This document shows, piece by piece, positions 37,001 to 51,612 of a stretch of DNA of 64,000 nt. Position numbers and translations under genes: made by a program. The DNA comes from Cubamyces lactineus (taxonomy: Eukaryota > Basidiomycota > Agaricomycetes > Polyporales > Polyporaceae): the NCBI GenBank assembly GCA_022376465.1, contig JACDTU010000004.1:186001-250000 (forward strand). The letters are read 5' to 3'. Within the stretch, counting starts at the first letter, position 1; every line of letters begins with the position of its first letter. The notes beneath the pieces were generated by a model. That model did not search any database. It saw nothing but the letters and a program-made list of their open reading frames with translations, and was not told where the DNA came from.

Positions 37001-40000
37001 TTCGGACACAGGTCCTCCAAAATGATAGACGTGATCGGATGATTGCGTACCATGGTCAGGATGTGGCTAAGGAGGGCAAAGGCGACGTGTGAACGCGACA
37101 GGTGCGTGGTGCGTACGGTGGCAACAAGGCCGGCCCCGGCGTGGTAACAAGGGTCACTACAGTACGGCCTGGCGTGGGCTGGGTGCTCGTTCTCTGCGCT
37201 GCGCAGACCTGCGAAGATGGTGTTGTAGGTCGACGAAAGGTGAAACGTGTGGCTTGCGGGTTTACAGCGCTCTAGAGGTGGTGTATGACGTCGAGGTCCT
37301 GTCTGGAATGCCGAGAAGTCTTCGAGGCGGATGTGGTAACATTCGCGATGGCTCGGAGAAATCGTATGGAAACACGCTGCTTTGCGTTCAATATACTGTC
37401 GCCATCTCGAAGGTGTGAAAGTCTCCCGACTGTACGGCTTGGGTTTTCTGTCATACACTACAGCTGTCAGTGCTGAACGTTGACCCGGAAGAATCGCTCC
37501 ACCCGCTAATATCAGTAAGCGAGATGAATGTGTGAGGCGACCTCGCATTCGAGCACGATGGGCTGTGAGAACTAGCGTTGACCGGTAATAGTCAGTATGC
37601 GTAGTTCCGAGCTCGGCATGCCATAACAACATACTACTGTATACGTGCGCAAGGGTCTTCCGCTGGGGTATCTGGGTATGGTTCGAGGAATTTCTGATCC
37701 TTGGGGCATCGCTGCGCTCTGCCAATTGCTTGGAAGGCATCGACCACGAGATTGGTGCTTATTGTGCGCGTGTTTGGGATATTGAGCCGTAATTGCAGTC
37801 AACGCCGCAGGAGATAAATCGACTGCCGATGCAGCATGTACAGGGTCTGATCAGCTGAACTGTAGGCGTTCAATAATCGTAGCGCTTGTTGGACATCAGC
37901 AATACGTACAGAGTGAAGGTTCCTGATTCACAGCGCGGCCATGACGTTGCAGGCGACACCGAGCCCCGGCTCCTCGCACACGCTAACAGAAACGTGGGGA
38001 AGTGCGCCCACAAAGGATGAGCAAAAGGAAGGTGTGCGCCGGAGCCCTACGCGTTCTCATGCACGTTATGACAGGACGGCATCCGTGGCATGACGGTGAG
38101 CGACAGGCTTCGGTGCGGGAAAAAATATATATGCACCCCGCTAAGTTGACAGGGAAGAGCGGACGCGTTCAATTTACTCACAGCAAGGTCCGTCGACTGC
38201 TGAGTTCGATCATTACCTCCTGCATCCCTGTGCTATTGGTGGTCTGGGAGATGATCTGGATGCGACAATCTGGGGGCTATTCCCCTCGCTTAGCGAATGG
38301 CAGATGGCAGGAGCTGCATACATCAACATCGCTTATCGCAGAATGCGCAGATTGAATTGAATAAGCTATATTTATGCACCCATGTTAGCGGTCCATGCAT
38401 AACGAGGCAATCCAGGAGCTCTGATGTGCGTACCAGCCGCTTGGTCATGATCGAACACGGTGTGCCACCAGACTGTGCCCTGTTGAACATACAAAGCCAC
38501 AGGCACGAAAGACTAGGATGTTGGGTTGCACTAGACTGACTGTGTGTGGCGTAATCTGATGCTCTATGGAGCATGTCTTCGTGCGTGTGGTCGGGGCGCT
38601 GTCCATGATACTATCGTGTATCCTCGTCAAGACTAGAGCTTGGATGAAGGTGAGAGTAACTCAGCTTGTGTTAATACAGTTGACAGGTCGGCTCTTACGT
38701 TCTGTAGGGTCGTGTTCGCATACTGCGGCCATCCCAAGCTTCCGAGGACACTTCTACGATTCAGTCCATCATTTAAGCAGTCCTGTTCTCGTCGAGAAGT
38801 GGATAGAGCTTGAACTCACCTGATCAACGAGACCCGCGACAGACGGGGAACTCGAGCTGCGCTACGCAAGGGATTGAATGTCTTATTCTGATCGGCTTGA
38901 ACACAATTAGATGCAGTAACAATATTGATAGCGGTACGGACCTTCGTTTTCAGTGAATCACGTTTCCAAAGGTCCTTGGCATCTGTAGCCGGCATATTTC
39001 GACCCACGACGAAAGCCGCATTCCAGTGTAGGGGGCCACCAGGTCTAACGCAGACCGCGCCGCCTCAACTGAGCAGAATACATACCCTTGTACACCTTCA
39101 ACGGGACTAAAATAGCGCTCAGCTCTGAGTGAGTCCTTTAGGCGCGGACTTCGAGAGAGTCACTGTCATGACGGAGGCGGAACCGGTGGTGATTCAACTT
39201 CTACATCGACCGCAGTAGCTCTGAAGCGTTCTCCAATATGGGGCGTACAAGATTTCTGCGGATGTGGCATGATGTCCTGTCGACGAACCTGGTGTCACTG
39301 TACATGCGCGTTGGGTCGAGCCTGACAAGCACAGACCAGAGCGTTGAACAGTATACTTCATGGCATCAAGTTAGCGTCTAAGCTTCGAGGGCCAAACTGC
39401 CAGTGTCAGTGCACGACCAGGCGCTTGTCGCATCGGTATCCGGTCCGGATGAGCAGTCATGAGACCGTGGGAACATTTCAGCCTCTTATGAAGCGGAAAT
39501 TGCGCGCCTAAAAGTCGTGTCTACCTCTCTTCCTTCCCATCCCTCGGCCTTTAGGCAATGGAAAGATCACTCCCCGTTGCAAAGCGGTCGTCTGGTGTGC
39601 TTCTTGACGTTCATAGTGAACTAGAGTATCGTTGGTAAGCCTGATGAGTCCCACTCGCGACAAAATCTGTCGTATTATATATAATCCCACGTACCAAGTC
39701 AAGGCCCTTCACCGTTCTCCTACGTGTTGTGTCTGTTACGGTCGTGGAAAATTAACGTTACTTGATAGCTTTGCCTTCTGACCTCGTCATGAGGCCAGGG
39801 GGATCACAAGGCATTGAGTCAACTTCGTCCCTGTAGAGTTGAGCCCGACCCTGGTCTTTCGACTGCCTATCTGGTCATGCTCGTAGTTTTGGGACAGACA
39901 AATGTTATATACTTCATGCATTAATGCACATCTGAATGATTTTTGATATCAGTGTATATTGTCTGCGCAAATTATAGCTGTCTTCCATTCCATTCGTTCA

Positions 40001-40074
40001 ACACTTGGAACTAAATGCGACTTTATCACTACGCTGAGTTCAATGTTACGTCTATGTTGACTAAACCTCGAAGG
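34084..40074. other. 6-kb gene-poor stretch
   Basis: No supported genes. The longest frame (36943-37740, minus, 265 codons) has no bias or motif. The part from 36.5 to 40 kb is clearly more AT-rich than the gene blocks. I saw no terminal repeats, integrase- or transposase-like text, or RNA genes. Confidence 0.5.
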
Positions 40075-41716
40075 TCAGGCCTTCCAGGACCATCCACCCT
40101 TGTCTCTAGCATCCAACCAGCGCACGTACGCGACGCATACCCCAGCAGCCAGTAACAGTACTCCGTCAAAAATAGCAACTTCGTTATACCGATTTTTCAA
40201 CATGGACATGTTGGCGAATATGTCTCCTGCGGATCGTAAACTGCGCCGGTGGCTACCGAGGATAAGCCCAGCTACAGGCGCGCCGAACAGGGCTCCGAGC
40301 CCGCGAATGAAGTAGATGAAGGCGTTCACGCTGGAATAGTTCTGGACGCCATAGACCTCCGTTATCGTGGTTGGTAGGAGCGCGTTATAACCTCCGGCAA
40401 GGATGCCATAGAATACAACGAACGCAAGGAAGCGAGCGCGATCGGAGTCATACCACAGAGCGAAGACTGCGACTCCGGAGAAGAGAACCTGCCATTTATA
40501 CATTCCAGGATATCTGAGGCACGGAAACGGGCGTGATGAACTCACGCTGAGGACCATAGTATTCTGTCGTCCCACGCGGTCTGCAAGAATACCCATACCG
40601 ATTCGTGCAGCGCTGTTCACGGCGGTGTTTACGGCCAAGAGCAGACTACCAGTCGAGCTCGAATACGACAGCACGGCAACCGAGTACGTGGTGAGGAAGT
40701 ACACCGGGACCATGTTGCCAGCCGCTTGCAAGAGGGCCCCAAGAGACTAGGCTGTGCGGTCAGTTCTGTAAGATATTCATGGATGCAGCCGTCTACCTGA
40801 AGAATAAACGTGCCCCGTTTGATCATGGCCATGCTGACTCGGGTACTTCCGGCAGCGCTTGCAGCTGCTCCGTGCTTCTTGGTGAGCACGCTAGAGATAG
40901 GGATGCCGAGGAGGAAGTTCCATATGCCAAGAATTCGGAGAGCCCAGTGGATACCAAGGCGGGTAAGAAGGGCGTGGAAAACGGGGGAGAGCACTAAGCC
41001 GCCGACGCCGCTGCCCGCGAGAACTATGCCCATCGCTGCACCGCGATTCCTGTCGAAGTAGGCTGGAGTGAGGGACATGATGGGGAAATAATACATGCTC
41101 GACCCAATCCCGTAGAGCATCCCTTGAGTGATGTACAATTGCCACAACTGTGCGACGGCATCAGTCCTGAGGGATGCTATAAGAAGCGTGAACGACAGGC
41201 TCACTTGGGTGCAGAAGCTTGCCGTAAAGAGGCCGATGCTCATAACGAATGCTCCGGCCAGAGATATAAGCTTCACATTGTCAAACCTACGGATCATTGG
41301 ATTCACGAAGACGCTTCCGCTCCAAGTTAGGCCACTGCCGATGGTTCCTACAAGGGATACAAGAGCATCTTGGCCTTGCGCTCCAACAATGTTGGTGTCG
41401 GCGGACGTATAGAATTCCTAGACATTCCCTCAATACTTACACGATGATATTGAGATATTTGCTACAAACATACCTGAAATAGACCATAGATAGAATTGAT
41501 TCCAATGACGTGGAAAGTCATCATAAACCCAGCGAAGACAAGCAGGCACTGGTATGTCTGTGACGGCTGCGATATGTCAGGAGGTTCACCGTTCTCGTTG
41601 ACTTGGGCATTAGTCCCATGTATACTACTAGACTCGTTGCGTCGAGGCTGACTGCCATGGCTAGCGATATTGCGAAGAGTCAGAACGTCTCCACCGACGT
41701 TCACAGCTGAGTCCAT
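40075..41716 (-). CDS. MCT-type monocarboxylate transporter (major facilitator superfamily)
   Basis: Major-facilitator permease of the monocarboxylate (MCT) type, expected to carry short organic acids such as lactate or pyruvate with a proton. Four exons, 41474-41716, 40797-41417, 40546-40746 and 40075-40488, give 492 aa. Seen: a hydrophilic N-terminus of about 50 residues; about 12 hydrophobic segments; YGLFQEFYTS at the first junction and LWQLYITQGMLYGIGSS and then AYFDRNRGAAMGIVLAGSGVGG, close to the family's conserved TM4-5 text; RIGMGILADRVGRQN, the loop motif after TM8. An earlier in-frame Met at 41776 would add 20 hydrophobic residues unlike MCT N-termini, so I chose 41716. It is head to head with SNF1, with 197 bp between start codons. 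Confidence 0.86.
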
Positions 41717-41913
41717 GGCGGAAGGACAAGAGACGAGCGCCACAAAGGACAAATACAGGACAACATTTCCCCGCATTCGTCAATCTCCAGCGATCCGCAT
41801 CGAGACGCTCGTCATCTCGAGCGCTCGCTCCCTTTCTTGCACCTCCTCTTGGTCCTCCATATCTCGGGCCTCGTACTACGCTTGACACATATCTTTCTCG
41901 GTTGCGTTTCAAT

Positions 41914-44150
<2,237 letters not shown>

Positions 44151-45540
44151 CTGGGTAGTGGTTTTGACCGACTGTATGCTCTTGTCGTGCGTGCTCGTGT
44201 GCTCTCAGCTATTTCGTTATGTTGTCACTGTACTGCTTATTTGCTCGATGGATAGACTTCGTATTTTCCAGATGTCGCATATGGATGTAGCTCTCGGAAT
44301 ATCGGATCAATGTACTATTACTCTAGAGGCAGCACATCTGAAGATTTGACGTTTACTGGCTGAATCCCGAATAATTTTGCCTTCGATCGCGCTTCTGCGA
44401 CGGCCGACAGACTTCCAAGAAGTGAGTGTCTAGTATTGACGCACCAACGAGCAACCTTCTGCCATAGACAGTAAGTGCCAGCCAGATCTGGGGACCTCGT
44501 CATCACTGAGCGCTCACTACAACCTTGTTTGTGCAGGCAGGCTACCACCCCACGCTACGCCCTAGCGTAGATTCACTGGCATCCACATCTCCAGCGAGGA
44601 CTTGGGGATACTCCGCGTTGGAGATGGACGTGATAGCCTTGTGTATGCTCTCCACAGAAGCAGCGGCAACGCCTTCTTTCTGCGCGAATGATCTTCGTGC
44701 CCATGCTTCTGTCTCTGACTAGATCTGACTTCTCAGTCTTGGTACTCGCATTCTTCTTAATTAACTCGTCGATCGATGCACATTCGGCGCTTCCATCCCC
44801 TTTCGGTTTGCATATAATTCCGCGGAGCGTTCTGTGTGGCCCTCTACACGGTGCGTGTACGCGTCTTGCACTTGCGATTTTCCATCTCATGCACGACTCC
44901 TCCCAGCATATACCAAGTATGTCGTAGCGTTGCTGTCGCCGTAGTGGGACACACGCTAGACTTCGCACAAATCCGCTAGGAAGGACCAAAGCCGCTTCTT
45001 TCGGATTTGGAACTGGGACCACGTGTATCCGCAACGTCGCTGTCAACGACGTTGTGCTGCACGTCGGTGGGTGCTCATCTGAGAAACAGCTGCTCCTCTC
45101 TTCTGATAACAATTCTGATAGGTCACATTTTTTCGACGTGCACCACCATGGTGCGTGGAATGTGACGACGAGCTCGGCGCCGCGAGTCCCACAATATTAT
45201 CCCGCCTTGACACAGCGCTCGGCCTATCTACGAAGAGCGGCAGCGCATCAACACAAGCCGTACTGTGATTCGCACCCGTGGCGCCAGCAAGAGGTCAGCA
45301 AGAGGGTTGCGGCGCCGGGGCGGAGAAACGCCAGAGGGTTATATTCCCTCTTGTGCGCCCATCACAATGATGTGACCATCGAGGAAGACGTCTGCGCTGC
45401 ACGCAAAGTGTCGCCTTCCCTGACACTGCGCGTGGGAACGCTGAGAACTCGCTCCTTTCGGTCGCCGAACGCCCAAATGCAGCACCGCGCCCTCCCAGAT
45501 GTGCACCTCGTCACGCTGGGCAAGTTCAACCCCGCCATGC
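44151..45540. other. Intergenic region between SNF1 and the PUF gene
   Basis: About 1.4 kb with no supported gene. A minus frame at 44573-45112 and a plus frame at 45054-45872 are open, but the latter overlaps the PUF gene in another frame and has no bias. Confidence 0.5.
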
Positions 45541-45547
45541 TATATAA
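45541..45547 (+). promoter_or_regulatory. TATA box of the PUF gene
   Basis: TATATAA lies 70 bp upstream of the start codon at 45617 and is followed by a C/T-rich leader (about 45551-45610), the usual strong fungal promoter arrangement. It implies a very short 5' leader of about 40 nt. Confidence 0.7.
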
Positions 45548-45616
45548 CCTTCTGTCGTCCCCATCGCCCCATCGCCCCCTCCTCCCATCCCCCTCCATCC
45601 TTCATTTGCCGCCGAC

Positions 45617-48262
45617 ATGGACCACAACGCATCTTCGCAGCCATTCGTTTCTCTCTTTGACTCCCTTCCGTCCTCGAGGTCCTCCGCCTCTTCAATCTGG
45701 GCTCCTCAGCCACAGCCGTCTGACGTCGCTTGGTCTCAAGCCATCGACTCGTTCACTCGAGTCAGCCCAGGTACTCTTCGCCCCGACGCTCGCCGCTCAT
45801 CCTCTTTCCCGACCTCGGGAGAGGACGTCTTCGGTCCCGTCGGGTGCGATGGCCAGCGACGTCAACTTGTAGGTGCAATCGGCGATGGCCGCAAGAAGAG
45901 TTCGCCTACGTACGATGAACGGGTGAGTAGACTATATGCTAGCTATATGCGCTCCTACTCACGTTTCTCTTCGTAGCACGTCGAGCAACTGCTTCGCTCA
46001 CTGAATCTCAACTCTCCTGCTCCCATGATGTCTAACGTGAGGCTGAAGCATGATTTGTCCCATTCCCCCACCTCGCCGGATCTATCGCCTATCTCTACTA
46101 CCTCTGCTCTCCTCACTCCGACCGACCTGAGCCCCGCAAAAGCCTTCGATCAAAAGCTGCCCCCTAGCTGCGACTTCGGTGGTAGTCACCGTTCTTCTGA
46201 CTCACTCTTGTTCGAGATTGGATATCGGATGCACGATGGTGGAGTTGGTCCCCAGGCGTCCTTCTTACCTCCCTCTCAGCCGTATGCGCCAGAGGTTGGG
46301 TATTTCCCTCAGTTTGATCCCTTCTTGAGCAGCCCTATTGCTCCGGGCCCACGAGGACAATCCAACTTCTCACCTTCCGCCCCCGTTGAGCGCCGCCGAC
46401 TCGACTCCGTGGTGCTCCCGCCTTCGCTTCCTCCTCTCTCCTGGAATCAACAACGCTTCCGCACGGCTTCTGAATGGCTCAGGACCGATGACAGCGGGGA
46501 CCGTGTTCCCCAATATGCCAACGGCGATGTCCTCTTCCGCTCCTTCCAGACGCACTCGGCACCTCCGCAACGGCAAGGCCCTCCCGCTCACGAGGTGAGT
46601 CTTATAACAACCGTTAGCTGTGCAAAATTGTTGTGCGTTGTGCCGACATGCGTCTAGCCCATCAACTTCTTGTCGCTTTTGCATCCATCTTCGACGCCAC
46701 CATACGATTTGTTTGTCGCGCGTATAATCAAGTCGTCGGATCAGCAAGCGTCTATATTTCTGCAGCAGAAGCTCAAGGTGGCTGATGCTGAGGAACGCGG
46801 CAAAATTGTGGACGCAATTTGTGCGAAGGGTTTCGAGATGATGGCTCATAGGTACGGACCGCGCAATGTTACGTTAATATCTACTGGAACCTTCATTCCA
46901 TAGATTCGGCAATTGGGCAGTGCAGAGATGCCTAGAAGCCACCTCGAGTGTTGAGGAAAGGCGCAAGATCGTTTCTTGCATGCGGTGCGTTTGTGGTCGG
47001 TACAAAGTTGACTGCGACTGAGCCTTCCACCAGTGGCCGCGTTGTTGACCTTGCGACGAATTGCTATGGCTGCCATGTCCTCCAGAAGGCACTGGATTGC
47101 GAAGAGGACGTGCGCCTACTGATTGTCACCGAGTTACTTCTTGGGGATCCAGCGCAGACACTGGTAAACAAGCATGCGTCTCACGTCTGGAGCAAGGTAC
47201 TATGCGATGACCCTAAGTGGTGGACGATATGCTGACCATCTCTCAGATCATGGAGCTTACCTGGACTCCGCCCGCACCCCCTATCTTCGCCTAGTGAGTA
47301 CTCTTCCCAACTTAGTTCCAGTGGCGCATGTCTGATTATGTGGCATCCAGTGTCAACAAGTCCTTGAAGGGCCAATGGGCTTCCTTGGCGTGCCATGAGA
47401 CTGGATCCTTGGTTGTTCAGGTTAGTGTACATATTGCGACGCAATCGCCGTATGTTAGTGAAGCTGACTTCATTTCTATCCTTCAGCACGCATTTGAGAA
47501 TCTTGAAGAGTCCGCGAAGGATGGCATCGTCGATGAGCTGCTCAACCAAGGTCCCCAAGTATTCGGGGAAGTCGCTAAAAGCCAATGGGGTTCCTATTGC
47601 GTGCAGCACAGTGGGTAGTAATTCAGGATCCGTCTGTTCATCTATTGATTGAATGTTTTCATAGTCCTCGAACATGGTTCTCAGCGACACCGTGAAATGG
47701 CGTTGGGCCACCTTCTAGCTGGTTTGTTGGAGTATGCCACGAACGAACAGGGGATCAAGTCGATCACCAAAGCGCTGAAGGAGGGCGGAAAGGATACCTT
47801 GGATAGAGTCATCAAGAGGATGTGCGAACCCGCTAAAAGGTGACGATCACAGCTTCCCCCTTGAGTTCCGCACTGACATCGTCGCATCATGCGGTTAGTG
47901 CTCGCAGGGCTATGATAGTCGATCTTGCTCTGTCGGTCACAGGTAGTCAGCTGATTGCGAGTGTGCTGCCGAACGTGAGCATTGGACATCACTCCTCCGG
48001 AGCTAGACACTAACGTTCATATACAGGCCGATAAAGACCAACGTGCTTTGCTGTACGAGTCTATCCGCAGTCATATAGTGACACTCCGCGGTTGCAAGAC
48101 TGGTTCAAAGGTTATCTGGCTATTGTACGTGCTTCAGGGTCATTGTCTTTCGGGTGAAGTTGACCGTACTCCACAGTGACAGAATGGTACCAGTATTCGC
48201 AGACTTCCATACTTGCAATTGACTGACGTCGTCACTCCCAGCGCGCATACTACGGTTACTAG
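45617..48262 (+). CDS. Pumilio-family (PUF) RNA-binding protein, 13 exons
   Basis: Sequence-specific 3'-UTR-binding regulator of mRNA decay and translation. Exons 45617-45922, 45977-46594, 46658-46851, 46904-46984, 47034-47196, 47247-47293, 47351-47420, 47487-47610, 47665-47839, 47908-47974, 48027-48124, 48177-48186 and 48242-48262 give 657 aa. The N-terminal about 305 residues are Ser/Pro-rich. PUF repeats follow: FGNWAVQRCLE, NCYGCHVLQKALD, NKHASHVWSKIME, ACHETGSLVVQHAFE, SQWGSYCVQHILEHG, NEQGIKSITKAL, CKTGSKVIWLFDRM. Side chains at the base-reading positions vary from classic PUF3, and the arrangement looks more like the Jsn1/Puf2 group; that is inference. The last exons are 10 and 21 nt, ending RAYYGY and a stop, a common PUF ending, which supports this model over reading straight through to a later stop. 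Confidence 0.92.
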
Positions 48263-48993
48263 ACTCGCTCTTTGCATCATTTTTTCAGGCATATCTTCAG
48301 CATATCTCAAGACCAAGAACTCGCATATCCACCCATCTTGCCGTGTCGCATACGCGGTTCACACTCAGCCCCCAACCTCGCATATCCACGCCCGTTATGA
48401 GCAAGCCCGCATCTGCATAGTCTCAGGATCTACGGACTCTCCAAGGCACTGATGCCTCTCGCAAGCCCAGTATATTTACACAAGCATCGTTTCTTTATTG
48501 CTCCTTATTCGCACATCCTGCCAAATCTCTTCTCAGCTTCATAGCGTCGTCAGCTCCTCGTAATCGATACGATGTAAACATTTGTGCATTAGAACTTTCG
48601 CGTCGGTCAAGAGCGTACATGTGCCTCCTCCCCAACTGTCGTTACAATACCATCCTGCGCGTCGTGCGCGAATTGTGTGATCTGTGACGTCAACAACGCA
48701 TGGCTATCGCACCGTGGCCCAACGTGCACTGAACTGCGAAGTTGAGACAGTACGCTTGACAACGACACGCATCGGCTGATAGCCACGAATACTAGGTGCA
48801 TTTTAAGTTGACATTCGGCATGTTGAACAATGCGAATACTGTAGGTGAGCACGCGAGCGTGTGTAGTAGAGGCCTCAAATTGGGAGTCAGAATATGATTG
48901 TCTTTTCGTGTACAGTACTGCGCTATCCAGGTCAGACAGTGAATACGATCAATTGAACTGCAGACATACTCTAGAGTATCCAGACATACAGCC
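48263..48993. other. Convergent 3' gap between PUF and COX6
   Basis: 731 bp between two gene ends. No coding signal; it probably contains both 3' untranslated regions. Confidence 0.5.
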
Positions 48994-49455
48994 TCACGAA
49001 GAGTAGAGCTCCTCCCTGATGTTGATACCTATTCGCAAAGAACCCGTTGGCAATGTTGCACAGAGAGAACAGATGGTAGACTAACCCAGCTCCTCCCTGA
49101 GAGGCTTGAGCTCGTCAAGGTACGCTTGGTACTGCTGCTTGTTCTCAACCTTCTCCTTGATACCCTCGAAAACCCTGACCGCGGTTGCGTAGTCGTTGAC
49201 GCGGCGAGCAGCCCGGACGGCAGCCTCAATGACGGCAGGTGCAGGCACGAGATCATGCGCAAAGCAGTTGTTGAGGCCACGCTGAACCTCAAAGAGATCT
49301 TGAGCAGACTGGAAGAAGTTGACGTAACGCTCGGTGAAGGACTCGAACGTCTCCTGTCCGTGTGCGCTGGAGGACGCGCGGGCGAAGGCGGGAGCGACGC
49401 GAGTCGCGGCGGGGCGAGCGCGGAGGAGCGCGGACGCAAGCTGAGCACGGAGCAT
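48994..49455 (-). CDS. COX6: Cytochrome c oxidase subunit COX6 (mammalian Va)
   Basis: Nuclear-encoded subunit of mitochondrial complex IV. Two exons, 49086-49455 and 48994-49028, give 134 aa. Seen: an Arg/Ala-rich presequence of about 28 residues (MLRAQLASALLRARPAA), then FTERYVNFFQSAQDLFEVQRGLNN in two pieces, DLVPAPAVIEAAVRAARRVND, and YLDELKPLREELG. The small second exon adds INIREELYSS, restoring the family C-terminus; without splicing the frame would stop right after EELG. The first Met of the presequence was chosen; a longer frame to 49593 starts with non-conserved text. It is divergent from the TRA2-like gene. Confidence 0.92.
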
Positions 49456-49924
49456 GGTGGTGAGGTGGGAGGAGACGGTGGTGGTGGTGGGCCGTGCGGC
49501 GAGGGGGAGGATGTGGTCGTGAAGAAAAGGCGGACGGGCGTCGAGCTCGAGGGCACGACCCGCCGCGGCTGAGCCGAGGCTCAGTTCCATCACGCCAGCC
49601 GGTTCAGTCCGACTCGCGACCGCTCCGTCCAGTCTATCGTCGACGTCACCATCGTCGCGCTTTGCTCAACAAACACACATCCGCCACCAGTACACACTGC
49701 TATCTGTACATTCACGAGTTGCCTTTGTATGGATCGAAACCGCGCCTTGCGCACGGACGAACGTGGTTTAAAATCCGGATTGGGCGAGGCGGAGCGGTCA
49801 TCTGAGTGTGGTCGTGTTTGGGCGTGCGGGGCGTCTTAAATTACAGTGGGCGGCAGAGTCGCTCACACCACCTCTTCCCCTCCATTACTGTCTCTTCCCC
49901 CGCCTCGCCCCAGCACTCGCAGCA
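49456..49924. promoter_or_regulatory. Divergent region between COX6 and the TRA2-like gene
   Basis: 469 bp shared by two outward genes. AT-rich patches at about 49765-49775 (gtttaaaatc) and 49835-49845 (cttaaattac) are the only TATA-like places. No coding signal. Confidence 0.4.
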
Positions 49925-51388
49925 ATGGATGACGGTACGTCTTCAGCATCAGCAGCCCCGACGACGACGACTTCACCCAGACCGTCGCCTGTTTCCCGAG
50001 TTGTTCTCTTCGACCGGCTCTTCAACCCTACCAGTTGGAATGCTCTGCGCCAGCTAGCCGTGCCGCCATAGACGTATCAGCTTTCGTCTTCGCTGGCGAC
50101 GACTCTTTCCAGCATCGCGCGGTTCTTCGTTTCGTTTTCGTTGACTCGGCTTGTCACCTGTGGGCTGAAGGCCTTCACTCGCTGGCGCACACCATTCAGT
50201 CCGCGGCCATGTCCACGTCGACGCGCCTGTTTCGGCAGTGCGATCATCACTTCTGTCAATTCTCTCGCATTTCGCACGCGTTCGCCCCTTCTGGTCGCGT
50301 ATCTTGTCATCTTTCGCGTCGCCGGTCGCCGGTCGCCAGTCTCCCTCCAGCATCATGACCAGTCCCTCGACGTCCAATAACACGACCTGACTACGTTTCC
50401 ACCCCTCTCCTTCTGTCTGTCCTTGTCCTCAGCTTGGCAAAATCAAGATATGGCTCCCTCCAATGGTGGTGGGATCAGCATCCCCACCAATGACAGCGCC
50501 ATCTCGACCAGCGCTCCCCAGGAAGAGCAGCCTTGGAGCAATGGAGCACGCTCTCCTGCCAGAGGCACTGAGCCCTCGCGTCGCTCACGGAGCCGGAGTC
50601 CCGTGAGGAACCCTGACAGGTCCGCAATCATTCTTTCGTACAAGTCTATGCTCGCTCAGACGGTATCTCAGGGATGATGGTGGCAACAACCCGGGAAACA
50701 ACTTGCACGTTTCTGGGTTAAGCCACAAGGTCGACACGCGTGAGCTCGAACAGGCGTTTGCCAAAGTTGGCAGGGTGAGCTCCCTGTGCGCCATTGACGG
50801 CATTCGGTTTGCTCACTATATGCATTTCAGGTCAAGAAGGCCCAGGTGATGTATGATCCTCACTCACGCGAATCGCGTGGGTTTGGGTTTGTCACAATGG
50901 AGTCTGTTGAGGAGGCAGATGCCGCCATCACCGCTATGAACGGAGCTGAAATCATGGGCAAGGTTATCTCAGTGCAGAGAGTATGTCTCAGCTTCAGATC
51001 ACTGGACACTATGTTAACGAGGAGACTAGGCGCGCCGTGCGCGTGCAAGGACGCCCACACCGGGTCGTTACTATGGTCCTCCCAAGAGGAACGAAAGTAT
51101 GTGCACCTCTCCGTTGCCCCGTGCGATATACTGACTTTACTTGTAGATGAGCGCCCGTACGACCCTCGTCCATATGATAGCCGCTACTCTCGTGGACACG
51201 ATGATAATCGCCGCCGTCCTCGTTATGATGATGACTACCGAGGAGGGGGAGGCGGCGGCGGCGGCGGCCGTGACTATGATCGTGGAGGCTACGGTCGTGA
51301 TTATGACCGTGGCAGCGCTGGCGGCGGCGGTGGCGGCGGATATGGTCGCGACTATGACCGCGGTCGCTATGATGACAGGCGTTACTGA
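49925..51388 (+). CDS. TRA2-like RNA-recognition-motif splicing factor with long first intron
   Basis: Probable SR-type splicing regulator. Six exons, 49925-49934, 50433-50619, 50672-50774, 50831-50980, 51030-51096 and 51147-51388, give 252 aa. Seen: an N-terminal Arg/Ser block (SRRSRSRSPVR); a single RRM with RNP2 LHVSGL at 76-81 and RNP1 RGFGFVTM at 116-123; the linker RRARARTPTPGRYYGPPKR typical of transformer-2; then an Asp/Tyr/Arg/Gly tail (DYDRGGYGRDYDRG) with two poly-Gly runs. The classic second RS domain is replaced by this RGG-like tail. The first coding exon is only 10 nt and the intron after it is 498 nt, far longer than any other here. A downstream Met at 50451 would also give an intact RRM, so start choice is moderate. 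Confidence 0.87.
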
Positions 51389-51612
51389 AGGAGGGGTACA
51401 TGGTTTGCGTCCAACCAGACGCAATACCTGGTACTGTTCGTCACTTACGGACTGATTCACAGCGGTAGAGCTCTCATGTGGTTGTCCTAGCATGTCATGT
51501 ATGCGTCCGTTGGGTCTGGTATATTGTTGCTGTCGCGTTCTCTATGTACTGCCCTCTATTTAATATTGCGCTAGCGTATGCGCGGCTACATGGCATGGCG
51601 TGATGCTATGGT

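Noticed and set aside
36943..37740. 265-codon open frame on the minus strand
   Set aside because: No third-position bias, no recognisable motif, and no flanking exons; likely a chance frame.
18000..40000. Gene-poor stretches as transposon islands
   Set aside because: I saw no terminal repeats, target duplications or reverse transcriptase, integrase or transposase motifs, and CpG is not depleted in 23-28 kb.
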